Assembly (NCBI GenBank): GCA_963931865.1
Contig: OZ007505.1
Location: 15,861,797 to 15,925,796, forward strand
Reading direction: 5' to 3'
Length of the DNA: 64,000 nucleotides
DNA from: Axinella damicornis
Lineage: Eukaryota; Porifera; Demospongiae; Axinellida; Axinellidae
Shown here: one piece after another, positions 24,700 to 34,371 of the stretch
How positions within the stretch are numbered: the first letter of the stretch is position 1
How the letters are laid out: every line of letters begins with the position of its first letter
The notes under the pieces: model-generated
The model's input: only the letters and a program-made list of their open reading frames with translations
The model's database searches: none
Told to the model about the DNA's origin: nothing
Made by a program: the position numbers and the translations under genes

Positions 24700-26915
24700 T
24701 GTGTGTGTGTATGTGTGTGTGTGTGTATGTGTGTGTGTGTGTATGTGTGTGTGTGTGTATGTGTGTGTGTGGGGGGGGGGGGTTGTGAAGGTGTGTGGGA
24801 ATTGTGTAACGGTGTCTTGGCATGTGTGGGAGGTATAGTGAGCGGAAGGGTGGGGGTGTGGGGTGAGGGACAACGAAGGATGATGTGAGCAGGGAGAGAG
24901 GGAGTGGAGAAAGGAAGAGGGGGAGTGTAGAGAGAGGGGGTGTGAGCGTGGAGGGAGGGAGGGGAAGGTGTGTGTGAGTCCAGAGAGGGAGGAGAAGGGT
25001 GCGTAAGCATGGAGAGAGGGAGGGGAAGGGTGTGTGGAGAGAGGGAGGGGAAGGGTGTGTGGAGAGAGGGAGGGGAAGGGTGTGTGGAGAGAGGGAGGGG
25101 AAGGGTGTGTGGAGAGAGGGAGGGGAAGGGATGTGTGGAGAGAGGGAGGGGAAGGGATGTGTGGAGAGAGGGAGGGGAAGGGGTGTGTGGAGAGAGGGAG
25201 GGGAAGGGATGTGTGGAGAGAGGGAGGGGAAGGGTGTGTGGAGAGAGGGAGGGGAAGGGATGTGTGGAGAGAGGGAGGGGAAGGGGTGTGTGGAGAGAGG
25301 GAGGGGAAGGAGTGTGTAAGCATGGAGAGGGGAAGGGTGTGTGGAGAGAGGGAGGGGAAGGGTGTGTGGAGAGAGGGAGGGGAAGGGTGTGTGGAGAGAG
25401 GGAGGGAATGGGGTGTGTGGAGAGAGGGAGGGGAAGGGTGTGTGGAGAGAGGGAGGGGAAGGGTGTGTGGAGAGAGGGAGGGGAAGGGTGTGTGGAGAGA
25501 GGGAGGGAATGGGGTGTGTGGAGAGAGGGAGGGGATGGGGTGTGTGGAGAGAGGGAGGGGAAGGGTGTGTGGAGAGAGGGAGGGGAAGGGTGTGTGGAGA
25601 GAGGGAGGGGAAGGGTGTGTGGAGAGAGGGAGGGGAAGGGTGTGTGGAGAGAGGGAGGGGAAGGGTGTGTGGAGAGAGGGAGGGGGAGGGTGTGTGGAGA
25701 GAGGGAGGGGAAGGGTGTGTGGAGAGAGGGAGGGGAAGGGTGTGTGGAGAGAGGGAGGGGAAGGGTGTGTGGAGAGAGGGAGGGGAAGGGTGTGTGGAGA
25801 GAGGGAGGGGAAGGGTGTGTGGAGAGAGGGAGGGGAAGGGTGTGTGGAGAGAGGGAGGGGAAGGGTGTATGGAGAGAGGGAGGGGAAGGGTGTGTGGAGA
25901 GAGGGAGGGGAAGGGTGTGTGGAGAGAGGGAGGGGGAGGAGGGATGGGGAGTACAAACTGTGGGTATAGCATGGAGAAAGGGAAGAGGGCGCGTTAGGAG
26001 GAGCTGGAGGGAAGGCATGTGAGGAGAGGGGAGAGGTGCATGGGTGTGAGAAGAGGGAAGTGGTGTTGGGGTGAGAAGTAGTGATGGTACTGAGAAGGGG
26101 AGAGGGCAGGATGTGTAGGTGTGGCAGGGGTGTGGCAGGCACGTGAGATGGGAGGACTCAGTGTGGCTGCACTCACCTGATGTACATACAGGAAGCATTG
26201 GTGATGTTTTTACACGATGAAAAGTCGAGGTACTTGAGGTTTCTGCAATTGTGGCTAAGACTTTCCGCAGTTCTGTCCGTTATTTTGAAACACTTGCTCA
26301 GAATTAACTTCTCAATGTAGTGGCAGTGCTCCGCGAATGTTCTGAAGGAGGGTTGCATATAAGAAGGGATGATGTATGGCCATGGTTTGACCAATCAGAG
26401 GGCCACATTCAGCACATAGACAGGAAGCACAAGGCCCCAGATTATTATGTTCTACAGAATGGAGTGTGTTTGCACTCCTGTTTATCAAGGCATCATTTCC
26501 TGAGGTACCTCTCCCCTCCCACACCCTCTCCCCTCCAGCCCCCTCTCCCTTCCAATCCCCTCTCTCCACCCACACCATCTCCCCGTCACCACTCTCTCCT
26601 CTCAAAACGTTCTCCCCTCCAACACCCTACCCTCCCACACCCTCTCCCTTCCAGCACTCTCCCCACCCACAGCCTCTCCTCTCCAACACCATCTCCCCTC
26701 CCACACTCCCTTCCAACACCCACACCCTCTCACCTGCTCTCTCCCACACCCTCTCTCCTCCCACCTCCTGTCCCCATCCCAACTCCCCCCCCCCCAAAAA
26801 AAACCCCCCGAACAAACCTTCACCAACCTGAGTGCAGCATCCTCAACACCCTGACAGTCACGTAGACTCAATGTCCGTAGAAACCCTCCACACTGCACAG
26901 ACATACGTTCCACCA
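16570..26915 (-). CDS. FBXL2/FBXL20-like F-box leucine-rich repeat gene, ten internal LRR exons
   Basis: Minus-strand exons: 26915-26828, 26341-26177, 24608-24485, 24132-24058, 23153-23023, 19423-19363, 17993-17950, 17545-17489, 17181-17048 and 16645-16570. All have GT-AG borders, and all junctions but one are in phase. They encode about 320 residues of cysteine-containing LRRs. The segments CGGFLRTLSLRDC, MDLEECVL, ITDNTLIQL, LSHCERITDNGIRHL and LELDNCPLVTD align in order with vertebrate FBXL2/FBXL20, which recruit substrates to SKP1-CUL1 ubiquitin ligases. The N-terminal F-box exon(s) and the last exon (tail and any CaaX-type lipidation motif) are not found; they may lie beyond the satellite arrays or be lost. 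The junction 19363/17993 is off by one base with the strong donor GTGAGT. A weaker donor four bases further (exon end 19359, GTTGTG) restores phase. Whether the gene is intact is therefore open. Confidence 0.88.
18782..19275 (+). repeat. Dispersed repeat with internal ~28-bp tandem expansion
   Basis: The block starts with TTCGCTTGCTTCGCTCGCTC and ends near the CGTCACTAGTCTAG sequence around 19250. Its centre (about 18870-19150) is a degenerate tandem repeat of a unit like CTTCAGCTGCTGCTCCCCG. The same flanks without the expansion occur at about 52805-53040 (shared features: CTCGCCTACRTGAG, TGTTCTGGAAG/CGTTCTGGAAG, CTCGARCATT, GCGTCACTA). It lies in an FBXL intron. It is a non-coding dispersed element whose core repeat number varies between copies. 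Confidence 0.7.
19541..20695. repeat. 51-bp minisatellite, about 22.6 copies
   Basis: The unit is 51 bp, containing CCTGGTACCCAGGCTCCAAT and ACACGGGATAATGGGAACTG. Copies are nearly identical; recurrent variants are CCTGG/CCAGG, CACGG/CATGG and GGAGG/GGAAG. Because 51 is divisible by three, several frames on both strands stay open for over 400 codons (for example a 17-residue GGTKPGTQAPIHGIMGT repeat). This is expected from the unit length and is not evidence of a protein. The array lies in an FBXL intron. Confidence 0.96.
20845..21125. mobile_element. Old foldback element (imperfect inverted repeat)
   Basis: The left arm 20845-20935 (TAGGTATGGGTG ... ACGATGTCCTT) and right arm 21045-21125 (AAGGACATC ... 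AAGATACCTA) are imperfect reverse complements around an approximately 110-bp AT-rich centre. There is no open reading frame. It is interpreted as a degraded non-autonomous DNA element inside an FBXL intron. Confidence 0.65.
21160..21350. mobile_element. Near-perfect long hairpin (MITE-like)
   Basis: Two arms of about 85 bp are almost perfect reverse complements, from GTTTTCAGGTTGCTTGCTTC near 21169 to GAAGCAAGCAACCTGAAAAA near 21332. The loop of about 15 bp is centred near 21258. The high arm identity suggests a young non-autonomous foldback. It sits in an FBXL intron. Confidence 0.8.
21806..21843. mobile_element. Minimal copy of the TAGCCTCGTTCCC foldback family
   Basis: It starts TAGCCTCGTTCCCAGGC and ends GGGAACAAAGCTA, giving a 38-bp hairpin. 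No target-site duplication is visible. It belongs to the family described for 22164-22475. Confidence 0.55.
22164..22475. mobile_element. 312-bp MITE with TAGCCTCGTTCCC termini
   Basis: Its left end is TAGCCTCGTTCCCAGGCC and its right end ATGGGAACGAGGCTA, an inverted repeat. It is flanked by CAAGATAGG (left) and CAAGAAAGG (right), a 9-bp target-site duplication with one mismatch. The interior shares CTTTCTACCACCTTTCTACC and the following GACGTCAYACATGTGAGGAA with the copy at 39774-40072. It has no coding capacity. Confidence 0.8.
22532..22892. mobile_element. 361-bp MITE of the same family
   Basis: It starts CAGCCTCATTCCCAGGCC and ends GGCCTGGGAACAAGGCTA. The flanks AGACAGCTA and AGTCAGCTA match at 8 of 9 positions. 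The outer parts (CTCACCCCAG ... GCTTGCAGTAC and AGTACTGCAAGCGACAAA ... GGGGTGAG) match the compact copy at 53881-53979, but here they are separated by about 260 extra bases. Confidence 0.75.
23749..23835. repeat. (CATA)n microsatellite
   Basis: About 20 CATA units with two single-base interruptions, inside an FBXL intron. Confidence 0.95.
24611..24782. repeat. (GT)n microsatellite with a short G run
   Basis: GT repeats, regularly interrupted by TATG, end in about ten G. On the FBXL sense (minus) strand this is a CA tract that leads directly into the acceptor CACACAG of exon 24608-24485. Confidence 0.95.
24985..25945. repeat. 25/26-bp purine-rich minisatellite, about 37 copies
   Basis: The unit is GGAGAGAGGGAGGGGAAGGG plus TGTGT; some units have an extra G. 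On the plus strand each unit holds three G runs (GGG, GGGG, GGG), so G-quadruplex formation is plausible. The array lies in the FBXL intron between exons 26341-26177 and 24608-24485, and it is pyrimidine-rich on the sense strand. Long open frames in several frames are repeat artefacts. Confidence 0.95.
26500..26800. repeat. Degenerate CTCCCCTCCCACACCC tract
   Basis: A low-complexity pyrimidine-rich stretch of loosely repeated ~15-bp units. It ends in C and A runs at about 26785-26806. It is intronic to FBXL, between exons 26915-26828 and 26341-26177. Confidence 0.85.
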
Positions 26916-26950
26916 CTGTTCCCTACCAGTGGGAGAGAGCAGGTTGAACT

Positions 26951-27220
26951 GTACCATGGCAACAACCAGTGTCTGAATAGCTACCATGGCAACAACCAGT
27001 GTCTGAATAGCTACCATGGCAACAACCAGTGTCTGAACAGCTACCATGGCAACAACCAGTGTCTGAATAGCTACCATGGCAACAACCAGTGTCTGAATAG
27101 CTACCATGGCAACAACCAGTGTCCGAATAGCTACCATGGCAACAACCAGTGTCTGAATAGCTACCATGGCAACAACCAGTGTCTGAATAGCTACCATGGC
27201 AACAACCAGTGTCTGAATAG
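26951..27220. repeat. 30-bp minisatellite, nine copies, each with an X-box-like motif
   Basis: The unit is CTACCATGGCAACAACCAGT followed by GTCTGAATAG. It lies just upstream (in the FBXL direction) of the first recognised FBXL exon. Eight of nine junctions contain GCTACCATGGCAAC, which fits the RYYNYYATRRNRAC consensus known for RFX-family X-boxes in nematode ciliary genes. Open frames here are repeat artefacts. Confidence 0.93.
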
Positions 27221-27344
27221 CTACACATACAGTACAAAGGTCATGTTTAGCACATCATTTAAAGTTTCGTATCGTGCTGATCACAATGGAACAAGCTAGT
27301 CATACACCTACATGTAGCGCAACTTTCCTTGAAGTCTGGTCAAC

Positions 27345-27753
27345 TACCAACTTTGGTTCATCCCCATCAAGGTACTTATAGGCACTACCCACTTTCTGCC
27401 ACCATACACCCTCCCCATACAACAGAAATGAGCTAATTCGTTCCAGATGAACCTGCCAGCTTCTACTACGAACTTCTGATAAAGTCCTCACGTATGATTG
27501 TGCCGGAAAAACTAGGCACTGCAGCTGCCTCACGCTTCACACAAGTTTCCCCACAGTCCACAGAGGATGACAGTTTATAACTGTTGCTCAGTCAGCTATT
27601 GTGCTCTACCTCTGCTCTACCTGGCTCTACCTCTGCTCTACCTCTGCTCTACCTGGCTCTACCTCTGTCCTCTGCTCTACCTGGCTCTACCTCTGCTCTA
27701 CCGGTACCTCTGCTCTAACTAACCTACGTACCCTACTCCTTCAACTTCAGGCC
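27345..27753 (-). repeat. Junction segment, copy 2 (inverted) of 14539-14935
   Basis: This is the reverse complement of 14539-14935 at about 98% identity. It comprises unique DNA (27345-27601), a short satellite piece in plus orientation (27603-27716) and the 36-bp spacer (27717-27752). It leads into array 2. This is direct evidence that both satellite borders derive from one ancestral border. Confidence 0.9.
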
Positions 27754-30700
27754 AGGTAGAGCCAGGTAGAGCCAGGTAGAGCAGAGGTAGAGCCAGGTAG
27801 AGCAGAGGTAGAGCCAGGTAGAGCAGAGGTAGAGCCAGATAGAGCAGAGGTAGAGCCAGGTAGAGCAGAGGTAGAGCCAGGTAGAGCAAGGTAGAGCCAG
27901 GTAGAGCAGAGGTAGAGCAGAGGTAGAGCCAGGTAGAGCAAGGTAGAGCCAGGTAGAGCAGAGGTAGAGCCAGGTAGAGCAGAGGTAGAGCCAGGTAGAG
28001 CAGAGGTAGAGCAGAGGTAGAGCCAGGTAAAGCAGAGGTAGAGCCAGGTAGAGCAGAGGTAAGAGCAGAAGTAGAGCTAGGTAGAGCCAGGTAGAGCAGC
28101 GGTAGAGCAGAGGTAGAGCGGAGGTAGAGCCAGGTAGAGCAGAGGTAGAGCAGAGGTAGAGCCAGGTAGAGCAAGGTAGAGCCAGGTAGAGCAGAGGTAG
28201 AGTCAGGTAGAGCAGAGGTAGAGCAAAGGTAGAGCAGAGGTAGAGCAGAGGTAGAGCCAGGTAGAGCAGAGGTAGAGCCAGGTAGAGCAGAGGTAGAGCA
28301 AGGTAGAGCCAGGTAGAGCAGAGGTAGAGCCAGGTAGAGCAGAGGTAGAGCCAGGTAGAGCAGAGGTAGAGCAGAGGTAGAGCCAGGTAGAGCAGAGGTA
28401 GAGCAGAGGTAGAGCCAGGTAGAGCAGAGGTAGAGCAGAGGTAGAGCCAGGTAGAGCAGAGGTAGAGCAGAGGTAGAGCCAGGTAGAGCAGAGGAAGAGC
28501 AGAGGTAGAGCCAGGTAGAGCAGAGGTAGAGCCAGGTAGAGCAGAGGTAGAGCAGAGGTAGAGCCAGGTAGAGCAGAGGTAGAGCCAGGTAGAGCAGAGG
28601 TAGAGCCAGGTAGAGCCAGGTAGAGCAGAGGTAGAGCAGAGGTAGAGCCAGGTAGAGCAGAGGTAGAGCAGAGGTAGAGCCAGGTAGAGCAGAGGTAGAG
28701 CAGAGGTAGAGCCAGGTAGAGCAGAGGTAAAGCCAGGTAGAGCAGAGGTAGAGCCAGGTAGAGCCAGGTAGAGCAGAGGTAGAGCCAGGTAGAGCCAGGT
28801 AGAGCAGAGGTAGAGCAGAGGTAGAGTCAGGTAGAGCAGAGGTAGAGCAGAGGTAGAGCCAGGTAGAGCAGAGGTAGAGCAGAGGTAGAGCCAGGTAGAG
28901 CAGAGGTAGAGCCAGGTAGAGCAGAGGTAGAGCCAGGTAGAGCCAGGTAGAGCAGAGGTAGAGCAGAGGTAGAGCCAAGTAGAGCAGAGGTAGAGCAGAG
29001 GTAGAGCCAGGTAGAGCAGAAGTAGAGCAGAAGTAGAGCCAGGTAGAGCAGAGGTAGAGCAGAGGTAGAGCCAGGTAGAGCACAGGTAGAGCCAGGTAGA
29101 GCAGAGGTAGAGCCAGGTAGAGCCAGGTAGAGCAGAGGTAGAGCCAGGTAGAGCAGAGGTAGAGCCAGGTAGAGCAGAGGTAGAGCAGAGGTAGAGCCAG
29201 GTAGAGCAGAGGTAGAGCAGAGGTAGAGCCAGGTAGAGCAGAGGTAGAGCCAGGTAGAGCAGAGGTAGAGCCAGGTAGAGCAGAGGTAGAGCCAGGTAGA
29301 GCAGAGGTAGAGCCAGGTAGAGCCAGGTAGAGCCAGGTAGAGCAGAGGTAGAGCCAGGTAGAGCAGAGGTAGGGCCAGGTAGAGCCAGGTAGAGCAGAGG
29401 TAGAGCAGAGGTAGAGCCAGGTAGAGCAGAGGTATATAGAGCCAGGTAGAGGCAGGTAGAGCAGAGGTAGAGCCAGGTAGAGCAGAGGTAGAGCCAGGTA
29501 GAGCCAGGTAGAGCAGAGGTAGAGCCAGGTAGAGCAGAGGTAGAGCCAGGTAGAGCAGAGGTAGAGCCAGGTAGAGCCAGGTAGAGCAGAGGTAGAGCCA
29601 GGTAGAGCAGAGGTAGAGCAAGGTAGAGCAGAGGTAGAGCAGAGGTAGAGCCAGGTAGAGCAGAGGTAGAGCAGAGGTAGAGCCAGGTAGAGCAGAGGTA
29701 GAGCAGAGGTAGAGCCAGGTAGAGCAGAGGTAGAGCAGAGGTAGAGCCAGGTAGAGCAGAGGTAGAGCAGAGGTAGAGCCAGGTAGAGCAGAGGTAGAGC
29801 CAGGTAGAGCAGAGGTAGAGCAGAGGTAGAGCCAGGTAGAGCAGAGGTAGAGCCAGGTAGAGCAGAGGTAGAGCCAGGTAGAGCCAGGTAGAGCAGAGGT
29901 AGAGCAGAGGTAGAGCCAGGTAGAGCAGAGGTAGAACAGAGGTAGAGCCAGGTAGAGCAGAGGTAGAGCAGAGGTAGAGCCAGGTAGAGCAGAGGTAGAG
30001 CCAGGTAGAGCAGAGGTAGAGCCAGGTAGAGCCAGGTAGAGCAGAGGTAGAGCCAGGTAGAGCCAGGTAGAGCAGAGGTAGAGCAGAGGTAGAGTCAGGT
30101 AGAGCAGAGGTAGAGCAGAGGTAGAGCCAGGTAGAGCAGAGGTAGAGCAGAGGTAGAGCCAGGTAGAGCAGAGGTAGAACCAGGTAGAGCAGAGGTAGAG
30201 CCAGGTAGAGCCAGGTAGAGCAGAGGTAGAGCAGAGGTAGAGCCAGGTAGAGCAGAGGTAGAGCAGAGGTAGAGCCAGGTAGAGCAGAAGTAGAGCAGAA
30301 GTAGAGCCAGGTAGAGCAGAGGTAGAGCAGAGGTAGAGCCAGGTAGAGCACAGGTAGAGCCAGGTAGAGCAGAGGTAGAGCCAGGTAGAGCCAGGTAGAG
30401 CAGAGGTAGAGCTAGGTAGAGCAGAGGTAGAGCCAGGTAGAGCAGAGGTAGAGCAGAGGTAGAGCCAGGTAGAGCAGAGGTAGAGCAGAGGTAGAGCCAG
30501 GTAGAGCAGAGGTAGAGCCAGGTAGAGCCAGGTAGAGCAGAGGTAGAGCAGAGGTAGAGCAGAGGTAGAGCCAGGTAGAGCAGAGGTATATAGAGCCAGG
30601 TAGAGGCAGGTAGAGCAGAGGTAGAGCCAGGTAGAGCCAGGTAGAGCCAGGTAGAGCCAGGTAGAGCAGAGGTAGAGCCAGGTAGAGCAGAGGTAGAGCC

Positions 30701-32456
30701 AGGTAGAGCCAGGTAGAGCAGAGGTAGAGCCAGGTAGAGCAGAGGTAGAGCAAGGTAGAGCAGAGGTAGAGCAGAGGTAGAGCCAGGTAGAGCAGAGGTA
30801 GAGCAAGGTAGAGCAGAGGTAGAGCAGAGGTAGAGCCAGGTAGAGCAGAGGTAGAGCAGAGGTAGAGCCAGGTAGAGCAGAGGTAGAGCAGAGGTAGAGC
30901 CAGGTAGAGCAGAGGTAGAGCAGAGGTAGAGCCAGGTAGAGCAGAGGTAGAGCAGAGGTAGAGCCAGGTAGAGCAGAGGTAGAGCCAGGTAGAGCAGAGG
31001 TAGAGCCAGGTAGAGCCAGGTAGAGCAGGGGTAGAGCCAGGTAGAGCAGAGGTAGAGCCAGGTAGAGCAGAGGTAGAGCAGAGGTAGAGCCAGGTAGAGC
31101 AGAGGTAGAGCAGAGGTAGAGCCAGGTAGAGCAGAGGTAGAGCCAGGTAGAGCAGAGGTAGAGCCAGGTAGAGCCAGGTAGAGCAGAGGTAGAGCAGAGG
31201 TAGAGCCAGGTAGAGCAGAGGTAGAGCAGAGGTAGAGCCAGGTAGAGCAGAGGTAGAGTAGAGGTAGAGCCAGGTAGAGCAGAGGTAGAGCCAGGTAGAG
31301 CAGAGGTAGAGCCAGGTAGAGCCAGGTAGAGCAGAGGTAGAGCCAGGTAGAGCCAGGTAGAGCAGAGGTAGAGCAGAGGTAGAGCCAGGTAGAGCAGAGG
31401 TAGAGCAGAGGTAGAGCCAGGTAGAGCAGAGGTAGAGCAGAGGTAGAGCCAGGTAGAGCAGAGGTAGAGCCAGGTAGAGCAGAGGTAGAGCCAGGTAGAG
31501 CCAGGTAGAGCAGAGGTAGAGCAGAGGTAGAGCCAGGTAGAGCAGAGGTAGAGCAGAGGTAGAGCCAGGTAGAGCAGAAGTAGAGCAGAAGTAGAGCCAG
31601 GTAGAGAAGAGGTAGAGCAGAGGTAGAGCCAGGTAGAGCACAGGTAGAGCCAGGTAGAGCAGAGGTAGAGCCAGGTAGAGCCAGGTAGAGCAGAGGTAGA
31701 GCCAGGTAGAGCAGAGGTAGAGCCAGGTAGAGCAGAGGTAGAGCAGAGGTAGAGCCAGGTAGAGCAGAGGTAGAGCAGAGGTAGAGCCAGGTAGAGCAGA
31801 GGTAGAGCCAGGTAGAGCAGAGGTAGAGCCAGGTAGAGCAGAGGTAGAGCCAGGTAGAGCAGAGGTAGAGCAGAGGTAGAGCCAGGTAGAGCAGAGGTAG
31901 AGCCAGGTAGAGCAGAGGTAGAGCCAGGTAGAGCAGAGGTAGAGCCAGGTAGAGCCAGGTAGAGCAGAGGTAGAGCAGAGGTAGAGCCAGGTAGAGCAGA
32001 GGTAGAGCAGAGGTAGAGCCAGGTAGAGCAGAGGTAGAGCAGAGGTAGAGCCAGGTAGAGCAGAGGTAGAGCCAGGTAGAGCAGAGGTAGAGCCAGGTAG
32101 AGCCAGGTAGAGCAGAGGTAGAGCCAGGTAGAGCAGAGGTAGAGCCAGGTAGAGCAGAGGTATATAGAGCCAGGTAGAGCAGAGGTAGAGCCAGGTAGAG
32201 CAGTGGTAGAGCTGAGGTAGAGCCAGGTAGAGCAGAGGTAGAGCCAGGTAGAGCAGAGGTAGAGCCAGGTAGAGCCAGGTAGAGCAGAGGTAGAGCCAGG
32301 TAGAGCAGAGGTAGAGCCAGGTAGAGCAGAGGTAGAGCAGAGGTAGAGCCAGGTAGAGCAGAGGTAGAGCCAGGTAGAGCAGAGGTAGATCCAGGTAGAG
32401 CCAGGTAGAGCAGAGGTAGAGCCAGGTAGAGCAGAGGTAGAGCCAGGTAGAGCAGG
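27752..32456 (-). repeat. Two-word satellite array 2, inverted relative to array 1
   Basis: Built from CAGGTAGAGC and AGAGGTAGAGC, the reverse complements of the words of array 1, and read on the minus strand. It contains variant units of its own, e.g. GGTATATAGAGCC at about 29432, 30588 and 32161. Minus-strand open frames up to about 870 codons are repeat artefacts. It is followed by unique sequence and a (GT)n tract. Confidence 0.97.
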
Positions 32457-32492
32457 TAGGAAATCTTTGTGGTGAGCCAGGTTTCCTTTTGG

Positions 32493-32614
<122 letters not shown>

Positions 32615-33029
32615 CAAAGAGGAAGTTCATCATGAAAAACACTCATTTCACTACAACTGGATACTATAGTCACTGAACCTTTGGGCATTGGCATTGACCC
32701 CATCAGACCATCACTACACAACATACCATGGTGGTGTGTTATTAAGCACAGCTCACATAATCACTTTTACGCACAGGTCCAACTCTCATACGAGCGACTA
32801 CAGTACCACACTCCCCCACATACACACATGACTTTGAGGGGATTGAGGCTTGAAATCTTTGTGGTGAGTCTTGGGACTGTTGTCCAGAGATTCATCTGAG
32901 CTCCCCCCTCCTCAGCCCCCTGCCCCTACCACCATCTGGCCAGCATGTCATATAGCTGTACATGCTTGATCACAGCTGGTACCTTCAGCATCGTACTGAC
33001 TCAGCAGAAAATAGTCTCTGTCTATAACC

Positions 33030-33422
33030 TAGTCTCGGTCCTCGGAACCAGACCCTTTGTGCAGGGGAGGAGGAAAGGGTCTGGGCACCATCTTACATTC
33101 GAGTTGTCCCCAGGTTGGAATGTTGACCTAACGAATCAGAAGCGTTGATTGCGAATGACGTCAGGGAAACAATTTTTCTCCAGGCTTTCGATGTCGCCAG
33201 TGACTAGACATGGCAAATCGCTGTGCCGTACCGCGTTACCCGCGAGTGTCTGACAAAAGTCGAGGGGAGCAACGAGCAGGTGACTGTGATCGTACGTGTG
33301 GTATCGCAGTTGATTGCTAATTACCACGCATAACTATTACATTCCGTGAGGACAACTCGAATGTAGGAACGTGCCCAGACCCTTTCCTCCTCCCCCGCAC
33401 GAAGGGTCTGGTTCCGAGACTA
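33030..33422. mobile_element. 393-bp foldback with TAGTCTCGG termini and perfect 9-bp TSD
   Basis: Long terminal inverted repeats (TAGTCTCGGTCCTCGGAACC ... GGTTCCGAGACTA) extend about 75 bp. They include AGACCCTTTGTGCAGGGGAG on the left and its counterpart on the right. The flanks are TCTATAACC on both sides (33021-33029 and 33423-33431). There is no coding capacity. Nine-bp duplications are typical of Mutator-like (MULE) elements, so it is probably a non-autonomous MULE. Confidence 0.87.
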
Positions 33423-34371
33423 TCTATAACCCTGGAACTGATTTTTTGTGCGTTCTCTGAAGAGAAAACCGGCCCTTACTGTCTATGCCCTTGGTTCAAA
33501 TGTGCCTGACAGTATGCCATTTCATGCTGTGTGTACATGTAACGGTGATCGAAAGTAGTTATACATAGCATAGTTGACGGAGACTTAACTTACAGTTATC
33601 CACCCTGCAGGCTTTTTGCGATTTACTCCCCATGCTCTTCCTGCCTGTACTCCAAAAGAAGCACTTCATGCGGGGTTCTAGCAAAGTTTCGAGTCGGCGG
33701 CCGCGGAAAAGTATACCGGAAGTCACTCGGCGGATGACTCGGCGGATAACTTGAAGCTGGTGGCTATATATAGGCTGCGCTGGTGAGGGTCTAGCCTGCT
33801 TGACTAAACTAGCTTCGAACATGCACAGTAAGTTAGCGCCGGGTGTACTGTTTTTTTTTTTTCCACACAATAACAAACTAGCTGGTGATGGAACTCGTAC
33901 CGCGTCCAGATCACATAGCTAGCTTTTTGCACGGTGAAAGAGCTTGTTAGTCTATATTAACACTCAGTTAGCTAACTGATAAGACGTCTACAGATGGCAC
34001 GACTTTCATTGTGTGATGTCATTTTTGGCAATGGAGGTTCTGCATGAACACAAAGGGTGGGACAGGGGGAGGCGGGTGGGTGCACCCAAAGGGTGCAGAC
34101 AGCATCGCTAGCGCTGCATGTGTCTGGGCTTGACCTTAAGGTAGGAAGCACGGCATCGGCGAAATCGCACAATTTTGCTCATGAATAATTAATGAGATGA
34201 CGTCACTCGCATACGGTTATTTAGAGTTATTCATCTGTTTACGTTTTCCCATGGCGGCAACCGGAATAAACAAGGGGGGCTTCTCTCTTTGATGCGGCTA
34301 GCGGCCCTTTCAAGTTTCAAATCGGTACTCTGATGTGGCCGTGCGGTACCTTGAAGATTTGTTTGAACACT

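Noticed and set aside
24446..26198. Proline/serine- and glycine/arginine-rich ORFs of 300-575 codons
   Set aside because: Translations of the purine-rich minisatellite and (GT)n; only 24485-24608 is an exon.
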